Assembly: GCA_947496355.1 (NCBI GenBank)
Contig: CANMCO010000011.1
Span: 1 to 64,000, forward strand
DNA from: an uncultured Aquimarina sp.
GTDB taxonomy: Bacteria; Bacteroidota; Bacteroidia; Flavobacteriales; Flavobacteriaceae
Direction: 5' to 3'
Length of the DNA stretch: 64,000 bases
Shown: positions 32,406 through 41,264 of the stretch, piece after piece
How the letters are laid out: the number at the start of each line of letters is the position of its first letter
How positions within the stretch are numbered: the stretch's first letter is position 1
The notes under the pieces: generated by a model
What the model saw: only the letters and a program-made list of their open reading frames with translations
Told to the model about the DNA's origin: nothing
Databases searched by the model: none
Made by a program: the position numbers and the translations under genes

Positions 32406-33593
32406 TTATACGTTTGTGCCAGATTTAAGAAGTGTAATCTGAAAAGTAGTTCCTTTATCTATTTCTGATCTTAGAACTTTTATTCTTCCTAGATGATATT
32501 CTTCGATAATTCTTTTGGCTAAAGACAAACCTAGTCCCCAGCCTCTACTTTTTGAGGTATAACCAGGTTCAAAAATTTTAGTGAATTTACTTTTAGAAAT
32601 ACCTTTGCCACTATCTTTAATTCTAATAAATACTCGTTTTGCGTCATATGCCAGATCAATTTTTAGATCTCCTTTTCCACGCATTGCATCAATGGCATTT
32701 TTTACAAGATTTTCTATAGTCCAGCTATACAATTGAGAGTTTAATGACACGTAAATCGGTTCTTCTGGTAAGTTCAAAGAGAAATTAATAAGTTTTGAAC
32801 TACGCGATTGCAAATATGTATAGGCATCCCTTGTTTCTTGTACAATATCAACCTCCTCTAGATTAGGAATGGAGCCTATTTTAGAAAAACGTTCTGTAAT
32901 TACCTTAAGCCTGGAAATATCTTTTTCTATTTCCATGATATATTCGGGATTTACATGTTCTGCTTTTAAAATTTCATTCCATCCAACAAGAGAAGATAGC
33001 GGTGTGCCAATTTGATGTGCGGTTTCCTTTGCCATACCTGCCCATAGTTTATTCTGCTCACTTGCTTTTGATGTGGTAAAAAAGAAATAAATAACCCCAA
33101 TCAATAGAAATAGAATTAAGGCTATTGCTATGGGATAATATTTTAATTTATTTAGAATATCTGAATGCCCATAATATATATATTGAACGGTACCTTTTAG
33201 ATCCAATTCTATAGGATCGTTTTCGGCTTTTATTTTTTTTAAATATGATTTTAACCTTCGTTCACTATTGACTACATTTTCGGAAAGGTTTTGAAAATAA
33301 CTAGGATCGGGTTTTCCTAATGAATCTCGAATAAAATCTCCTTGAGAATCTGTAATTATGATAGGGATAGAGCGATTTGTGCTTCCGATTAAGAGCACCA
33401 AATCAAGATAGTCATCAGATTGTTCACTATTAAATGCTTCTTGTGATTGTGCCCAAATTTCAATCTTGGTACGTTCATCATCTTTAAGTCGTTGTAAGAA
33501 TAATGAAGTACTCCATAAAACCAGAGCAGTTATTACTACAACAGCAATAATTATGAAATAGCTTGAAAAATTACGCTCATCAGAGAAATTCAT
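32406..33593 (-). CDS. Sensor histidine kinase
   Basis: A 395-residue inner-membrane kinase. Helices near residues 12-32 and 155-173 flank a periplasmic sensor of about 120 residues. The H box reads KETAHQIGTPLSSLVGWNEIL (His near 193). The ATPase has NLVKNAIDAM near 285, DSGKGISKS and WGLGLSLAKRI. Length fits a simple HisKA-HATPase kinase with no receiver. No response regulator is next to it, so its partner is elsewhere. HAMP is not evident. Confidence 0.92.
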   Translation of the reverse strand: MNFSDERNFSSYFIIIAVVVITALVLWSTSLFLQRLKDDERTKIEIWAQSQEAFNSEQSDDYLDLVLLIGSTNRSIPIIITDSQGDFIRDSLGKPDPSYFQNLSENVVNSERRLKSYLKKIKAENDPIELDLKGTVQYIYYGHSDILNKLKYYPIAIALILFLLIGVIYFFFTTSKASEQNKLWAGMAKETAHQIGTPLSSLVGWNEILKAEHVNPEYIMEIEKDISRLKVITERFSKIGSIPNLEEVDIVQETRDAYTYLQSRSSKLINFSLNLPEEPIYVSLNSQLYSWTIENLVKNAIDAMRGKGDLKIDLAYDAKRVFIRIKDSGKGISKSKFTKIFEPGYTSKSRGWGLGLSLAKRIIEEYHLGRIKVLRSEIDKGTTFQITLLKSGTNV

Positions 33594-33703
33594 ATAGAGG
33601 TGTTAACTAAATCCTAAATATAAACGTTTTTATATAATTATATTGCCTAGAAACAGATATACTAAAACGTGTTTATACTATTATAAGGAGACTAAAGTTT
33701 AAT

Positions 33704-33711
33704 TATCTTTG
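33704..33711 (+). promoter_or_regulatory. -7 element of the flavin reductase gene
   Basis: TATCTTTG, identical to the greA -7 box, lies 19 bases before the ATG at 33730. The in-frame TTG at 33709 falls within it and is therefore not the start. Confidence 0.55.
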
Positions 33712-33729
33712 CTCAATATAAAACAAATT

Positions 33730-34605
33730 ATGATTACAATTAACCCTTCAGAGATTTCTACTGGTAAATTACATGGTCTCATGCTTGGAGCTATTGGTCC
33801 AAGACCTATCGCTTTTGCAAGTACGCTAGATATTGATGGTAACCCTAATTTATCACCGTTTAGTTTCTTTAATGTATTTAGTGCAAATCCACCAATTCTT
33901 ATTTTTTCTCCTGCCAGAAGGGTAAGAGATAATACCAGTAAGCATACACTAGATAATGTGAAATCAACAAAAGAGGTGGTGATCAATATTGTGAATCATG
34001 ATATTGTTCAGCAAATGTCTTTGTCTAGTACAGAGTACCCAGAGGGAGTTAATGAGTTTGTGAAATCCGGACTTACCATGGTGCCTTCAGAAAAAGTAAA
34101 AGCATTTCGTGTTGGTGAATCGCCTGTGCAGTTTGAGTGCAAGGTGAATGAAATTATTCCAATGGGTGAAGAAGGTGGAGCTGGTAATCTTATAATTTGC
34201 GAATTGCTTTTGATGCATGTTAATGAGAAGATTTTAGATAAAGATGGTAGAATAGATCAACATAAAATTGACCAGGTTGCTCGTATGGGTGGTAATTGGT
34301 ATACTAGAGCCAACAAAGGAATGTTTGAAGTGCCAAAACCCATTAGTACCATAGGAATAGGTATAGATTTATTACCAGAAGAGGTAAAGAAAAGTACTAT
34401 TTTTACCGGGAATGATCTAGGTAAACTTGCCAATGTTGAGGGAATACCAGAAAAAACAGATGCTTTGACGTTTGTTAATAACCATATTGATATTAAGGTT
34501 AAAATTCAACAGGCTAACCAGATAGAAATTCATAAATTTGCAAAGCAATATTTGGATCGTGATGATGTAGATACTGCATGGAATATTTTATCAGCAAAAA
34601 AATAA
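33730..34605 (+). CDS. Flavin reductase family protein (FMN-binding split barrel)
   Basis: A 291-residue FMN-binding protein of the DIM6/NTAB family. The N-terminal domain starts MITINPSEISTGKLHGLMLGAIGPRPIAFASTLDIDGNPNLSPFSFF, the usual flavin-reductase pattern, and continues with KEVVINIVNHDIVQQMSLSS. The C-terminal about 100 residues form an extra domain not needed for flavin binding. The start is placed at 33730 because the upstream TTG lies in the promoter. The exact substrate is not readable. The DUF3127 gene follows 10 bases after. Confidence 0.9.
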   Translation: MITINPSEISTGKLHGLMLGAIGPRPIAFASTLDIDGNPNLSPFSFFNVFSANPPILIFSPARRVRDNTSKHTLDNVKSTKEVVINIVNHDIVQQMSLSSTEYPEGVNEFVKSGLTMVPSEKVKAFRVGESPVQFECKVNEIIPMGEEGGAGNLIICELLLMHVNEKILDKDGRIDQHKIDQVARMGGNWYTRANKGMFEVPKPISTIGIGIDLLPEEVKKSTIFTGNDLGKLANVEGIPEKTDALTFVNNHIDIKVKIQQANQIEIHKFAKQYLDRDDVDTAWNILSAKK

Positions 34606-34615
34606 TACAGTAGAG

Positions 34616-34990
34616 ATGGAAGTACAAGGTAAAGTTAAAATGATAGGTGAGACACAAACCTTTGGTAGTAATGGTTTTAGAAAGAGAGAAATAGTTGTGA
34701 CTACAGAAGAGCAATATCCACAACATATTATGGTAGAGTTTGTTCAGGATAAATGTGACTTATTAAATACCTTTCAGGTAGGACAAGATGTAAAAATTAG
34801 TATTAATTTACGTGGTCGCGAGTGGGTAAATCCACAAGGAGAAACCAAGTATTTTAACTCTATACAAGGATGGAGAATTGAGAATTTACAAGCTGCCGCT
34901 CCTGCAGGAGCTGCTCCTGTACCTCCTGCTGATGCTTTTGAGCCAGCTACAGATTTTTCTAAAGAGGAACATGACGATCTGCCATTCTAG
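34616..34990 (+). CDS. DUF3127 OB-fold protein with SSB-like acidic tip
   Basis: A 124-residue protein of the Bacteroidota family DUF3127. An OB-like core (MEVQGKVKMIGETQTFGSNGFRKREIVV; YPQHIMVEFVQDKCDLLNTF) is followed by an Ala/Pro linker and the C-terminus EEHDDLPF. This tip closely resembles that of the window's SSB (EEDDLPF), the tag by which SSB recruits repair proteins. A role on single-stranded DNA or in binding SSB partners is therefore inferred. It follows the flavin reductase gene closely and is ended by a strong terminator. Confidence 0.88.
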   Translation: MEVQGKVKMIGETQTFGSNGFRKREIVVTTEEQYPQHIMVEFVQDKCDLLNTFQVGQDVKISINLRGREWVNPQGETKYFNSIQGWRIENLQAAAPAGAAPVPPADAFEPATDFSKEEHDDLPF

Positions 34991-35010
34991 ATAAAGTATA
35001 GTATAATTAT

Positions 35011-35033
35011 TGCACTGAGTATGTCGAAGTGTA
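35011..35033 (+). repeat. REP-like palindrome, copy 1
   Basis: The core CACTGAGTATGTCGAAGTG fits the frame N3-TGAG-NNTN-TCGAA-N3 with complementary arms (CAC/GTG). It lies between the DUF3127 stop codon and its terminator. Related copies with other arm pairs are at 48276 and 50681. Confidence 0.65.
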
Positions 35034-35039
35034 AAAGTG

Positions 35040-35067
35040 AAAAGTCCGATAGTAGTATCGGACTTTT
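35040..35067 (+). terminator. Terminator of the DUF3127 gene
   Basis: AAAAGTCCGATA pairs perfectly with TATCGGACTTTT around GTAG. Its CCGATA core is shared with the palindrome at 1684. Confidence 0.88.
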
Positions 35068-35222
35068 CATATTGTGGTTTTAGGTTAACCTTTTAATAAA
35101 ACTCAAAAAAGCAATGATGAACAAAATTTATCTTAAAAGGTCTTAACAAATATTGTGATTTTTTTGGTCAATTCAAACAACTGATTGATATTTAACGTTG
35201 TAGAAACATTTATACTTATATT

Positions 35223-35861
35223 TTGTTCGTTCTCACAGATTCTATACAGTTTCCTCCAATAACCTATGCAGATGTAGATGGATTATTAGCTTTGGGAGGT
35301 GATCTTTCTGTTGATAGGCTTTTAGAGGCATATACTAATGGTATTTTTCCTTGGTATAATGAGGGGCAGCCTATTTTATGGTTTAGTCCAGACCCTAGAA
35401 TGATATTATTTCCGCCAGAGCTTAAAGTAAGTAAAAGTATGCAGCAAATAATTAAAAAAAACCAATTTGAAGTAACGTATAACAAAGATTTTGACAGTGT
35501 AATACAAAATTGTTCTACGATAGCAAGACCTGAACAGGATGGAACCTGGATTACTCATGATATGCAAAATGCATACAAAAAGCTTCATGAATTAGGATAT
35601 GCAATTTCTGTTGAGGTATGGGAAAACTCTGAATTGGTCGGGGGACTCTATGGAATTTGGCTTAAAGAGAAAAAAGTATTTTGTGGAGAAAGTATGTTCG
35701 CAAAGGTTAGCAATGCTTCCAAATTTGGTTTCATTAATTTGGTTGAGTGGCTTGTGAAAAAAGAAGTAAAACTAATAGATTGCCAGGTATATACAGATCA
35801 CTTAGCTAGCCTAGGGGCAAAAGAAATTCCTAGAGAAGAGTTTTTAAAGTTTTTGAAGTAA
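35223..35861 (+). CDS. aat: Leucyl/phenylalanyl-tRNA-protein transferase
   Basis: Adds Leu or Phe to proteins with N-terminal Arg/Lys, marking them for the N-degron (ClpS-ClpAP) pathway. Conserved stretches: ADVDGLLALGGDLSVDRLLEAYTNGIFPWYNEGQPILWFSPDPRM, then EVWENSELVGGLYGIWL and FCGESMF. Length 212 is normal. No ATG is available before the conserved region; TTG at 35223 gives MFVLTDSIQFPP, which fits the family N-terminus. The gap of about 155 bases between the DUF3127 terminator and this gene shows no feature. Confidence 0.94.
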   Translation: MFVLTDSIQFPPITYADVDGLLALGGDLSVDRLLEAYTNGIFPWYNEGQPILWFSPDPRMILFPPELKVSKSMQQIIKKNQFEVTYNKDFDSVIQNCSTIARPEQDGTWITHDMQNAYKKLHELGYAISVEVWENSELVGGLYGIWLKEKKVFCGESMFAKVSNASKFGFINLVEWLVKKEVKLIDCQVYTDHLASLGAKEIPREEFLKFLK

Positions 35862-35903
35862 AGTATATATTACTGGTTTAAAGTTTTTTAAAAGATATCA
35901 TTT

Positions 35904-36557
35904 ATGATCATCCATAATTTAGGATTAGATAATTCAGTTTTAAATCAATTTGTACTCGAGCTTCGTGATGTTGAAATACAGAAAGATGCTATGCGTTTTA
36001 GAAGGAATATAGAGCGCATAGGTGAAGTGTTGGGGTATGAATTGAGTAAAATCATTAATTATGAAACCAAAACAGTAAACACCCCTCTTGGCACTAAAGA
36101 AATTTCGGTTCCTAAAAATGAACTAGTATTATGTTCGATTCTTAGAGCTGGATTACCACTGCATCAAGGGTTACTTAATTATTTTGATAAGGCAGAAAAT
36201 GCATTTATCTCTGCCTACAGAGATCATACAAATCATGATATTGATTTCGAGGTTATTGTAAAATATTTGGCTTCCCCATCTGTTCAAGACAAAACTTTGA
36301 TTCTTGCTGATCCTATGTTAGCTTCGGGTAAAACGCTAGAGAATACATTTAATGCTTTAAAGACTCATGGTAGGCCAGAACAAATTCATATTGTGTCGGT
36401 TATTGGCTCAAATCAAGGAGTAGAATATATTAAAAATGTATTTCCTAAAAACACACATTTATGGATTGCAGCCATTGATGAAGAACTCAATGACAAAAGT
36501 TACATTGTTCCTGGCCTAGGTGATGCTGGGGATTTATCTTTTGGATTGAAGCTATAA
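35904..36557 (+). CDS. upp: Uracil phosphoribosyltransferase
   Basis: Salvages uracil to UMP using PRPP. The PRPP-binding motif LADPMLASGKTL lies near residue 135, and the C-terminal uracil-binding YIVPGLGDAGDLSFG is intact. The N-terminal half has LRDVEIQKDAMRFRRNIERIGEVL and LVLCSILRAGLPLHQG. Length 217 is normal. It follows aat by 42 bases on the same strand and converges with the ACT-domain gene. Confidence 0.96.
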   Translation: MIIHNLGLDNSVLNQFVLELRDVEIQKDAMRFRRNIERIGEVLGYELSKIINYETKTVNTPLGTKEISVPKNELVLCSILRAGLPLHQGLLNYFDKAENAFISAYRDHTNHDIDFEVIVKYLASPSVQDKTLILADPMLASGKTLENTFNALKTHGRPEQIHIVSVIGSNQGVEYIKNVFPKNTHLWIAAIDEELNDKSYIVPGLGDAGDLSFGLKL

Positions 36558-36567
36558 AAACATAGTA

Positions 36568-36972
36568 TCATTTGGGATAATTTTTTGATAATTGATTAAG
36601 AACTTTAATCGCCTTTCCCCCATCTTTTTTATTTACAAAAATGTGATCGTGATAATAACCGGCAATTATATTACAACTGATATGGTGTTTGGCTAATTCT
36701 GAAGAAAATATAGCCGTTAAGCCAATTGCATCTAAAGAAGAATGAATCTTTAATGTGATCCATGAGGCAATATATTCATAGGGCAAATTGTAATGGTCTG
36801 CTTTTTCTCGTTCTAGAACTATAGTTGTGCCTTCTTTTTCTTTGAATAGACAAATAACATCATCTCTTAAAATAGTATCCATAGCCTTAGTGGTACAAAA
36901 AACATAGTCTCCATTTTGTAATTCAGGAGTCATGTTTTTGATTAAGGTGGTTAGGTTTGTTTCTCCAGGCAT
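36568..36972 (-). CDS. ACT_3 (DUF2241) domain protein
   Basis: A 134-residue small-molecule-binding domain protein. LKNMTPELQNGDYVFCT-like start and ASWITLKIHSSLDAIGLTAIFSSELAKHHISCNIIAGYYHDHIFV are typical of the ACT_3 family, in which a ferredoxin-like fold binds amino acids or related ligands. The YHDHIFV ending and GKAIKVLNQL helix support this. Ligand unknown. It stands between upp and tag, on the minus strand with tag. Confidence 0.85.
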   Translation of the reverse strand: MPGETNLTTLIKNMTPELQNGDYVFCTTKAMDTILRDDVICLFKEKEGTTIVLEREKADHYNLPYEYIASWITLKIHSSLDAIGLTAIFSSELAKHHISCNIIAGYYHDHIFVNKKDGGKAIKVLNQLSKNYPK

Positions 36973-37006
36973 TGGATATGGGTTAAATTCATTTGTTTAT
37001 ATTATT

Positions 37007-37570
37007 TCAAACCTCATTATACCTAAAACAATCAACAGTATGGTCATTTATCATACCAATAGCTTGCATAAAGGCGTAAATGACTGTTGAGCCTACAAAT
37101 TTAAACCCACGTTTTTTAAGATCCTTGCTTAGTGCATCAGAAATCTCTGTGGTTGCCGGGCAATCTTTATGATGTTTCCAACTATTCTTAATTGGCTTGT
37201 CATTTACAAAACCCCAGATATAGTTATTAAAACTGCCAAATTCTTCTTGAATTTTCATAAAGTTCTGTGCATTGGATATCGCCGAATTTACTTTCAGCTT
37301 GTTACGAATAATTCCTGCGTTTTGTAGTAGCTCTTCTTTTTTTCTTTCATTATAATTGGCAATAATTCTGTAATCGAAATTATCAAAAGCTACTCTAAAA
37401 TTATCTCTTTTTCGTAAAATGGTAATCCAACTTAAACCAGCCTGAAAGGTTTCCAGAACTAAAAATTCAAATAAAAGTTGTTCATCATGTAGAGGTACTC
37501 CCCATTCGTTGTCATGATAAGATTCGTATAAAGAATCACCAACGCACCAGCCACATCTGATTTTTGTCAT
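37007..37570 (-). CDS. tag: DNA-3-methyladenine glycosylase I
   Basis: Removes 3-methyladenine from alkylated DNA in base excision repair. The start is set at MTKIRCGWC (37570); an upstream in-frame ATG at 37606 would add 12 residues not found in the family. Visible: CGWCVGDSLYESYHDNEWGVPLHDEQLLFEFL, TFQAGLSWITILRKRDNFR, KFVGSTVIYAFMQAIGMINDHTVDCFR, with zinc-binding Cys and His near both ends. Length 187 is typical. Confidence 0.95.
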   Translation of the reverse strand: MTKIRCGWCVGDSLYESYHDNEWGVPLHDEQLLFEFLVLETFQAGLSWITILRKRDNFRVAFDNFDYRIIANYNERKKEELLQNAGIIRNKLKVNSAISNAQNFMKIQEEFGSFNNYIWGFVNDKPIKNSWKHHKDCPATTEISDALSKDLKKRGFKFVGSTVIYAFMQAIGMINDHTVDCFRYNEV

Positions 37571-37669
37571 AGTTTGAGTTTTGAGATATAAATATATTAC
37601 ATTCATAGAAAATTATGACGTGTAAGTTTTAAGAATAATAACCGTCTTATTGAAAAAGAAAGATTAATT

Positions 37670-38293
37670 ATGAAGGAACCCCTAACATTAAACGTAGAAG
37701 TATTAAATACATTAATAGAACAAGGAATTCAAGATTCATATTCATATACTGAATATAAGAAATTAGTAAGCGACCTTCTTGCTGAAGGGAAGGCTACTGG
37801 TCATGAGCAATCTGAAGCATTGACGGATTATAGTATGCTTAATGATCGCAGAATGAAAAGGTTGGACAAAACGTTAAAAATCGATGAATCGATTAAGGAG
37901 GCTTTTGCTAACGCTGATACTAAAGTCACATGGCTTGTACTAACAGAAGGTTGGTGTGGTGATGCAGCTCAATCTTTACCTGTAATTAATAAACTTGCAG
38001 AGTTGAATAATGGAATAGATTTAAAAATTGTTTCTAGAGATGATCATGACGAATTGATGAGTAATTTTCTTACTAATGGAGGGAAAGCAATACCTAAATT
38101 AATAGTATACGATAACGAGAATAAGGAAGTGCTTAATTCCTGGGGGCCAAGACCATCTATTGCCACAAAAATGGTAAATGATTATAAGGCTGAACATGGT
38201 GGTTTAGACCCACAGTTCAAGGAGGACTTGCAGGTTTGGTATAACAAGAATAAGGGAGAGAATATTGCTGTAGATTTATTAGAGTTACTATAG
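37670..38293 (+). CDS. Thioredoxin-family protein
   Basis: A 207-residue cytoplasmic protein with a thioredoxin fold. The active-site region TWLVLTEGWCGDAAQSLPVI near residue 92 has WCGD in place of the redox WCxxC motif, so one Cys is missing and disulfide exchange in the usual way is doubtful. The GGKAIPKLIVYD cis-Pro stretch is conserved. Proteins of this form are common in Bacteroidota and annotated thioredoxin family. It is divergent from tag and converges with the TonB-like gene. Confidence 0.86.
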   Translation: MKEPLTLNVEVLNTLIEQGIQDSYSYTEYKKLVSDLLAEGKATGHEQSEALTDYSMLNDRRMKRLDKTLKIDESIKEAFANADTKVTWLVLTEGWCGDAAQSLPVINKLAELNNGIDLKIVSRDDHDELMSNFLTNGGKAIPKLIVYDNENKEVLNSWGPRPSIATKMVNDYKAEHGGLDPQFKEDLQVWYNKNKGENIAVDLLELL

Positions 38294-38299
38294 CAAATT

Positions 38300-38971
38300 C
38301 TAATTACTATAATTAAAGTAATACGTTATAGATCCTTGTTGTTCATCAATATTTCCGCTTGAAAATAATGCCTTCCTTGCATAATCCATTGCGTTATCAA
38401 AAAGGCATTCATTACGCGTAGTCGACCTTTTTTTGTCAACTTTGGTATCGATAACATATCCATTTTTGTTTACTTCAATTTTCACAACAACTTTACCGCT
38501 ACCATTACAGGTATATACGGGGTTTGGTAGTTCTAGAGATTTTCTACCTTTTAAATTATAGGTAAGAGAACTATTTCTATTATTAGTTTCTTCTTTAGGT
38601 TTTTCTTCTTCTGTTTGAACTTCACTCTCTAAAGCTACTTCATCTTCCTTGGCAGTTTCTTCATTTTGTGCAATTTCTTCTGCTTCAGTTAAGGATTTAA
38701 TTCGTTCTTCAATTTCATCATGATCTTCAAAATCTTCATTGAATGCATTATGAGTTCTTTGGGCGTTATCAAGTTGTCTGTTTTCTTGGGCAATTAACTC
38801 TTCTTCTTTAGGTTGCTCTTCTTCCATAAGAAACTCCTCAGGGATTTCCATGAGTATTTCTGATTGTTCTTTTTGCTTTTTTATCATATTGATATTATAA
38901 AGACTAAGAACAAAAATCGCCATCAACATTGATGTGATAATCAAGGCTTTATGTTTTTCTATAAACTCCAT
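38300..38971 (-). CDS. TonB-like energy transducer protein
   Basis: A 223-residue protein with an N-terminal anchor helix (about residues 10-28: ALIITSMLMAIFVLSLYNI), a long Glu-rich periplasmic linker (about 35-150) and a C-terminal region (GSGKVVVKIEVNKNGYVIDTKV; GSITYYFNYSN) of TonB C-terminal type. The linker is Glu/Lys/Gln-rich instead of the usual Pro-rich. It may pass energy to outer-membrane receptors or serve a structural role. It is the last gene of the minus-strand block after truB. Confidence 0.8.
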   Translation of the reverse strand: MEFIEKHKALIITSMLMAIFVLSLYNINMIKKQKEQSEILMEIPEEFLMEEEQPKEEELIAQENRQLDNAQRTHNAFNEDFEDHDEIEERIKSLTEAEEIAQNEETAKEDEVALESEVQTEEEKPKEETNNRNSSLTYNLKGRKSLELPNPVYTCNGSGKVVVKIEVNKNGYVIDTKVDKKRSTTRNECLFDNAMDYARKALFSSGNIDEQQGSITYYFNYSN

Positions 38972-39004
38972 AGGTATCTATAACTACTTTTATTATACAA
39001 TATT

Positions 39005-39712
39005 TTATGTAGTTTCAATTTTTGTTGGTAACTGGTTTTCAAAAGATTGAATCGAGATGGCATCATCAACCAAAAATGAACCTATTCTAGTTCTTCTCAA
39101 AACCGTTAAGTGAGCCCCACTATTTAAAGTTTTTCCAAAATCATGTGCTAATGATCGGATGTATGTTCCTTTACCACAAACAACCCTAAAATCTACTTCA
39201 GGTAATGCTATTCTTGTGATTTCAAACTCGTCGATATTTATTTTTCTAGGTTTAATTTCTACGTCAGTCCCTTCTCGGGCATATTCATATAATCGTTTCC
39301 CGTCTTTTTTTAAAGCGGAAAAAACTGGTGGATATTGTTCTATTTCTCCAATAAATTGCGAAGTAGCTTTTTTTATATCGGTATCTGAAATATGATCGAT
39401 TGGGAATGTTTGATCTATTTCGGTTTCAAGATCATATGATGGTGTAGTCGCTCCAAGAGTAATGGTACCTGTGTATTCTTTTATTTGTCCTTGAAATTCC
39501 TGAATTCTTTTTGTGAATTTTCCTGTACAGATAACAAGTAAGCCAGATGCAAGTGGATCCAACGTTCCTGCATGCCCAACTTTTAATTTTTTTATGCTAA
39601 AGCTTTTTCGGATAAGCCAACGTAATTTGTTTACAACTTGGAAAGATGTCCATTGCAGCGGCTTATCGATCAATAGGATTTGACCGTCTTTATAGTCTTG
39701 TTCGGTTAACAT
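39005..39712 (-). CDS. truB: tRNA pseudouridine(55) synthase TruB
   Basis: Makes pseudouridine 55 in the T-loop of tRNA. The N-terminal DGQILLIDKPLQWTSFQVVNKLR and the catalytic GHAGTLDPLASGLL (Asp near residue 52) are diagnostic, with YPPVFSALKKDGKRLYEYAREG further on. Length 235 is at the short end, with a reduced C-terminal PUA-like part. It follows uppP by 11 bases; their coupling is typical of flavobacteria. Confidence 0.96.
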   Translation of the reverse strand: MLTEQDYKDGQILLIDKPLQWTSFQVVNKLRWLIRKSFSIKKLKVGHAGTLDPLASGLLVICTGKFTKRIQEFQGQIKEYTGTITLGATTPSYDLETEIDQTFPIDHISDTDIKKATSQFIGEIEQYPPVFSALKKDGKRLYEYAREGTDVEIKPRKINIDEFEITRIALPEVDFRVVCGKGTYIRSLAHDFGKTLNSGAHLTVLRRTRIGSFLVDDAISIQSFENQLPTKIETT

Positions 39713-39723
39713 TATAGATGGGG

Positions 39724-40518
39724 CTATTTAATAAAACCAAATATGATGGCTAATAAGCCAACAACAATACAATATACGGCAAAATAAGTTAATTTACTCT
39801 TTTTTACTAAGGAAATCATCCAAGTACAGGCAAAAAGCCCAGAAACAAATGCGGCAACAAAGCCAATAGCAATAGGGATGTTGTTTTCTGAAGAAAAGGT
39901 AAGGTCACCACTCATAATATCCTTAGCTATTTTTCCAAAAATCAACGGGATAACCATTAAGAAAGAAAATCTTGCTGCCTTGGTCTTATCGTTTCCTAAA
40001 AGAACAGAAGTAGATATTGTGGCACCACTTCTAGAAATCCCGGGAAGCATAGCAATGGCTTGTGCAATACCAATCACAAATGCATTAGAAGTGCTTACGG
40101 GTTTACGGGTGCTTTTGGCTTTATCTGCAAACCATAGTAAGGCGGCAGTAATAAGTAACATAAAACCAACAAACATGATATTACTTCCAAAAAGTTGTTC
40201 TAATTGTTCTTCAAAAAATAACCCAACAATCACGGCTGGGATCATAGAAATAATAATTTTAACCGAAAAAAGGGTTTCTTCGTTTTTTTTGAATTTCAAC
40301 AATCCTTTTATAATTTCTAAAATATCTTTTCTAAATACAACGATGGTACTTAGTGCCGTTGCAAAATGAAGCACAACTGTAAAAAGAAGTGATTCTTCAG
40401 GAATACTTGTATCCCCTAGAATTGCTTTACCAAGCTCTAAATGACCACTAGAGGAAACAGGTAAAAATTCTGTTAAACCCTGTACAACACCCAGTATAAC
40501 TGCATCAATGATTTCCAT
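39724..40518 (-). CDS. uppP: Undecaprenyl-diphosphatase UppP (BacA)
   Basis: Recycles the lipid carrier undecaprenyl diphosphate for cell-wall synthesis at the inner membrane. The start is taken at MEIIDAVILGVVQGLTEFLP (40518), not at the upstream ATG (40548), because the family begins at this helix. The two catalytic motifs GLTEFLPVSSSGHL near residue 12 and LPGISRSGATISTSVLLG near 160 are intact. About seven membrane helices and length 264 are normal. Confidence 0.96.
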   Translation of the reverse strand: MEIIDAVILGVVQGLTEFLPVSSSGHLELGKAILGDTSIPEESLLFTVVLHFATALSTIVVFRKDILEIIKGLLKFKKNEETLFSVKIIISMIPAVIVGLFFEEQLEQLFGSNIMFVGFMLLITAALLWFADKAKSTRKPVSTSNAFVIGIAQAIAMLPGISRSGATISTSVLLGNDKTKAARFSFLMVIPLIFGKIAKDIMSGDLTFSSENNIPIAIGFVAAFVSGLFACTWMISLVKKSKLTYFAVYCIVVGLLAIIFGFIK

Positions 40519-40655
40519 GTATTTCTTATTATCAAAAATGAGCGACAAAAATACTCTTTTTGAAACTAAATTCTTAGAATATCTTTTCGCTCATTTCTTA
40601 GAACACAATCTATGATTTTAAATCTAAAGAGATTGAATCGTCCATATTGGTGTCT

Positions 40656-41264
40656 TTATTTCTGTAATTCTTCTAGGTCAGAAATAATAGTATTAAGATT
40701 TCTAAGATAGTTTCCGTACGTTAATTCGGTTGTAGCTCTGTATACTGCAGTACATAGTAAAGAAACGGTTGATAAAGTAACAATAGTAACGAGTATGATC
40801 TTACCAATTTCTTGATTATTGATAAATTCTTGAAACCATAAGGTGTCTTTAAAATAAATATAGCATCCTGCTGCCAATGTAATGGGTGCAACGAGTGCAA
40901 ACACCTTAGTGTATGATTTTATAATACCCCAGATACAATTTCTGTAGCTTACAAGGTAAGCGTAACTACTAGTATTTAGTTCTAGTTTTTCTAAGGGATT
41001 CAAAGCTCTTTTGTTTAAATAAAATAGGGACATGAGTAATAAAAATAAATAGATTCCAAATAAAATTTTACCAAAGTAAAGACATCCTAGAAGACCAATT
41101 ATTGCTATTGGGATAATAGCCAGATTGTCTTTTTTATAAGTTTGTTTAATTTTCTCTACTAATAGTAAAGATTTCTTGTTATACAAGGCTTCAATCTTTG
41201 GAGCTTGATTTGATTCTTGGTTTAGAAACCCTTTTTTCCAAATATTTTCAATTGATTTTTCCAT
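40656..41264 (-). CDS. Hypothetical membrane protein partner of the ECF sigma factor
   Basis: A 202-residue protein with four hydrophobic segments (about residues 46-62, 66-84, 118-136 and 156-174) and soluble ends. The start overlaps the ECF sigma gene by 17 bases, so the two are co-translated. It lacks a recognised zinc-binding anti-sigma (ZAS) motif; anti-sigma control is a plausible inference from position only. No family assigned. Confidence 0.72.
   Translation of the reverse strand: MEKSIENIWKKGFLNQESNQAPKIEALYNKKSLLLVEKIKQTYKKDNLAIIPIAIIGLLGCLYFGKILFGIYLFLLLMSLFYLNKRALNPLEKLELNTSSYAYLVSYRNCIWGIIKSYTKVFALVAPITLAAGCYIYFKDTLWFQEFINNQEIGKIILVTIVTLSTVSLLCTAVYRATTELTYGNYLRNLNTIISDLEELQK

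Noticed and set aside
39878..40369. Plus-strand ORF of 163 codons over uppP
   Set aside because: Antisense shadow of a membrane protein gene with both catalytic motifs intact.
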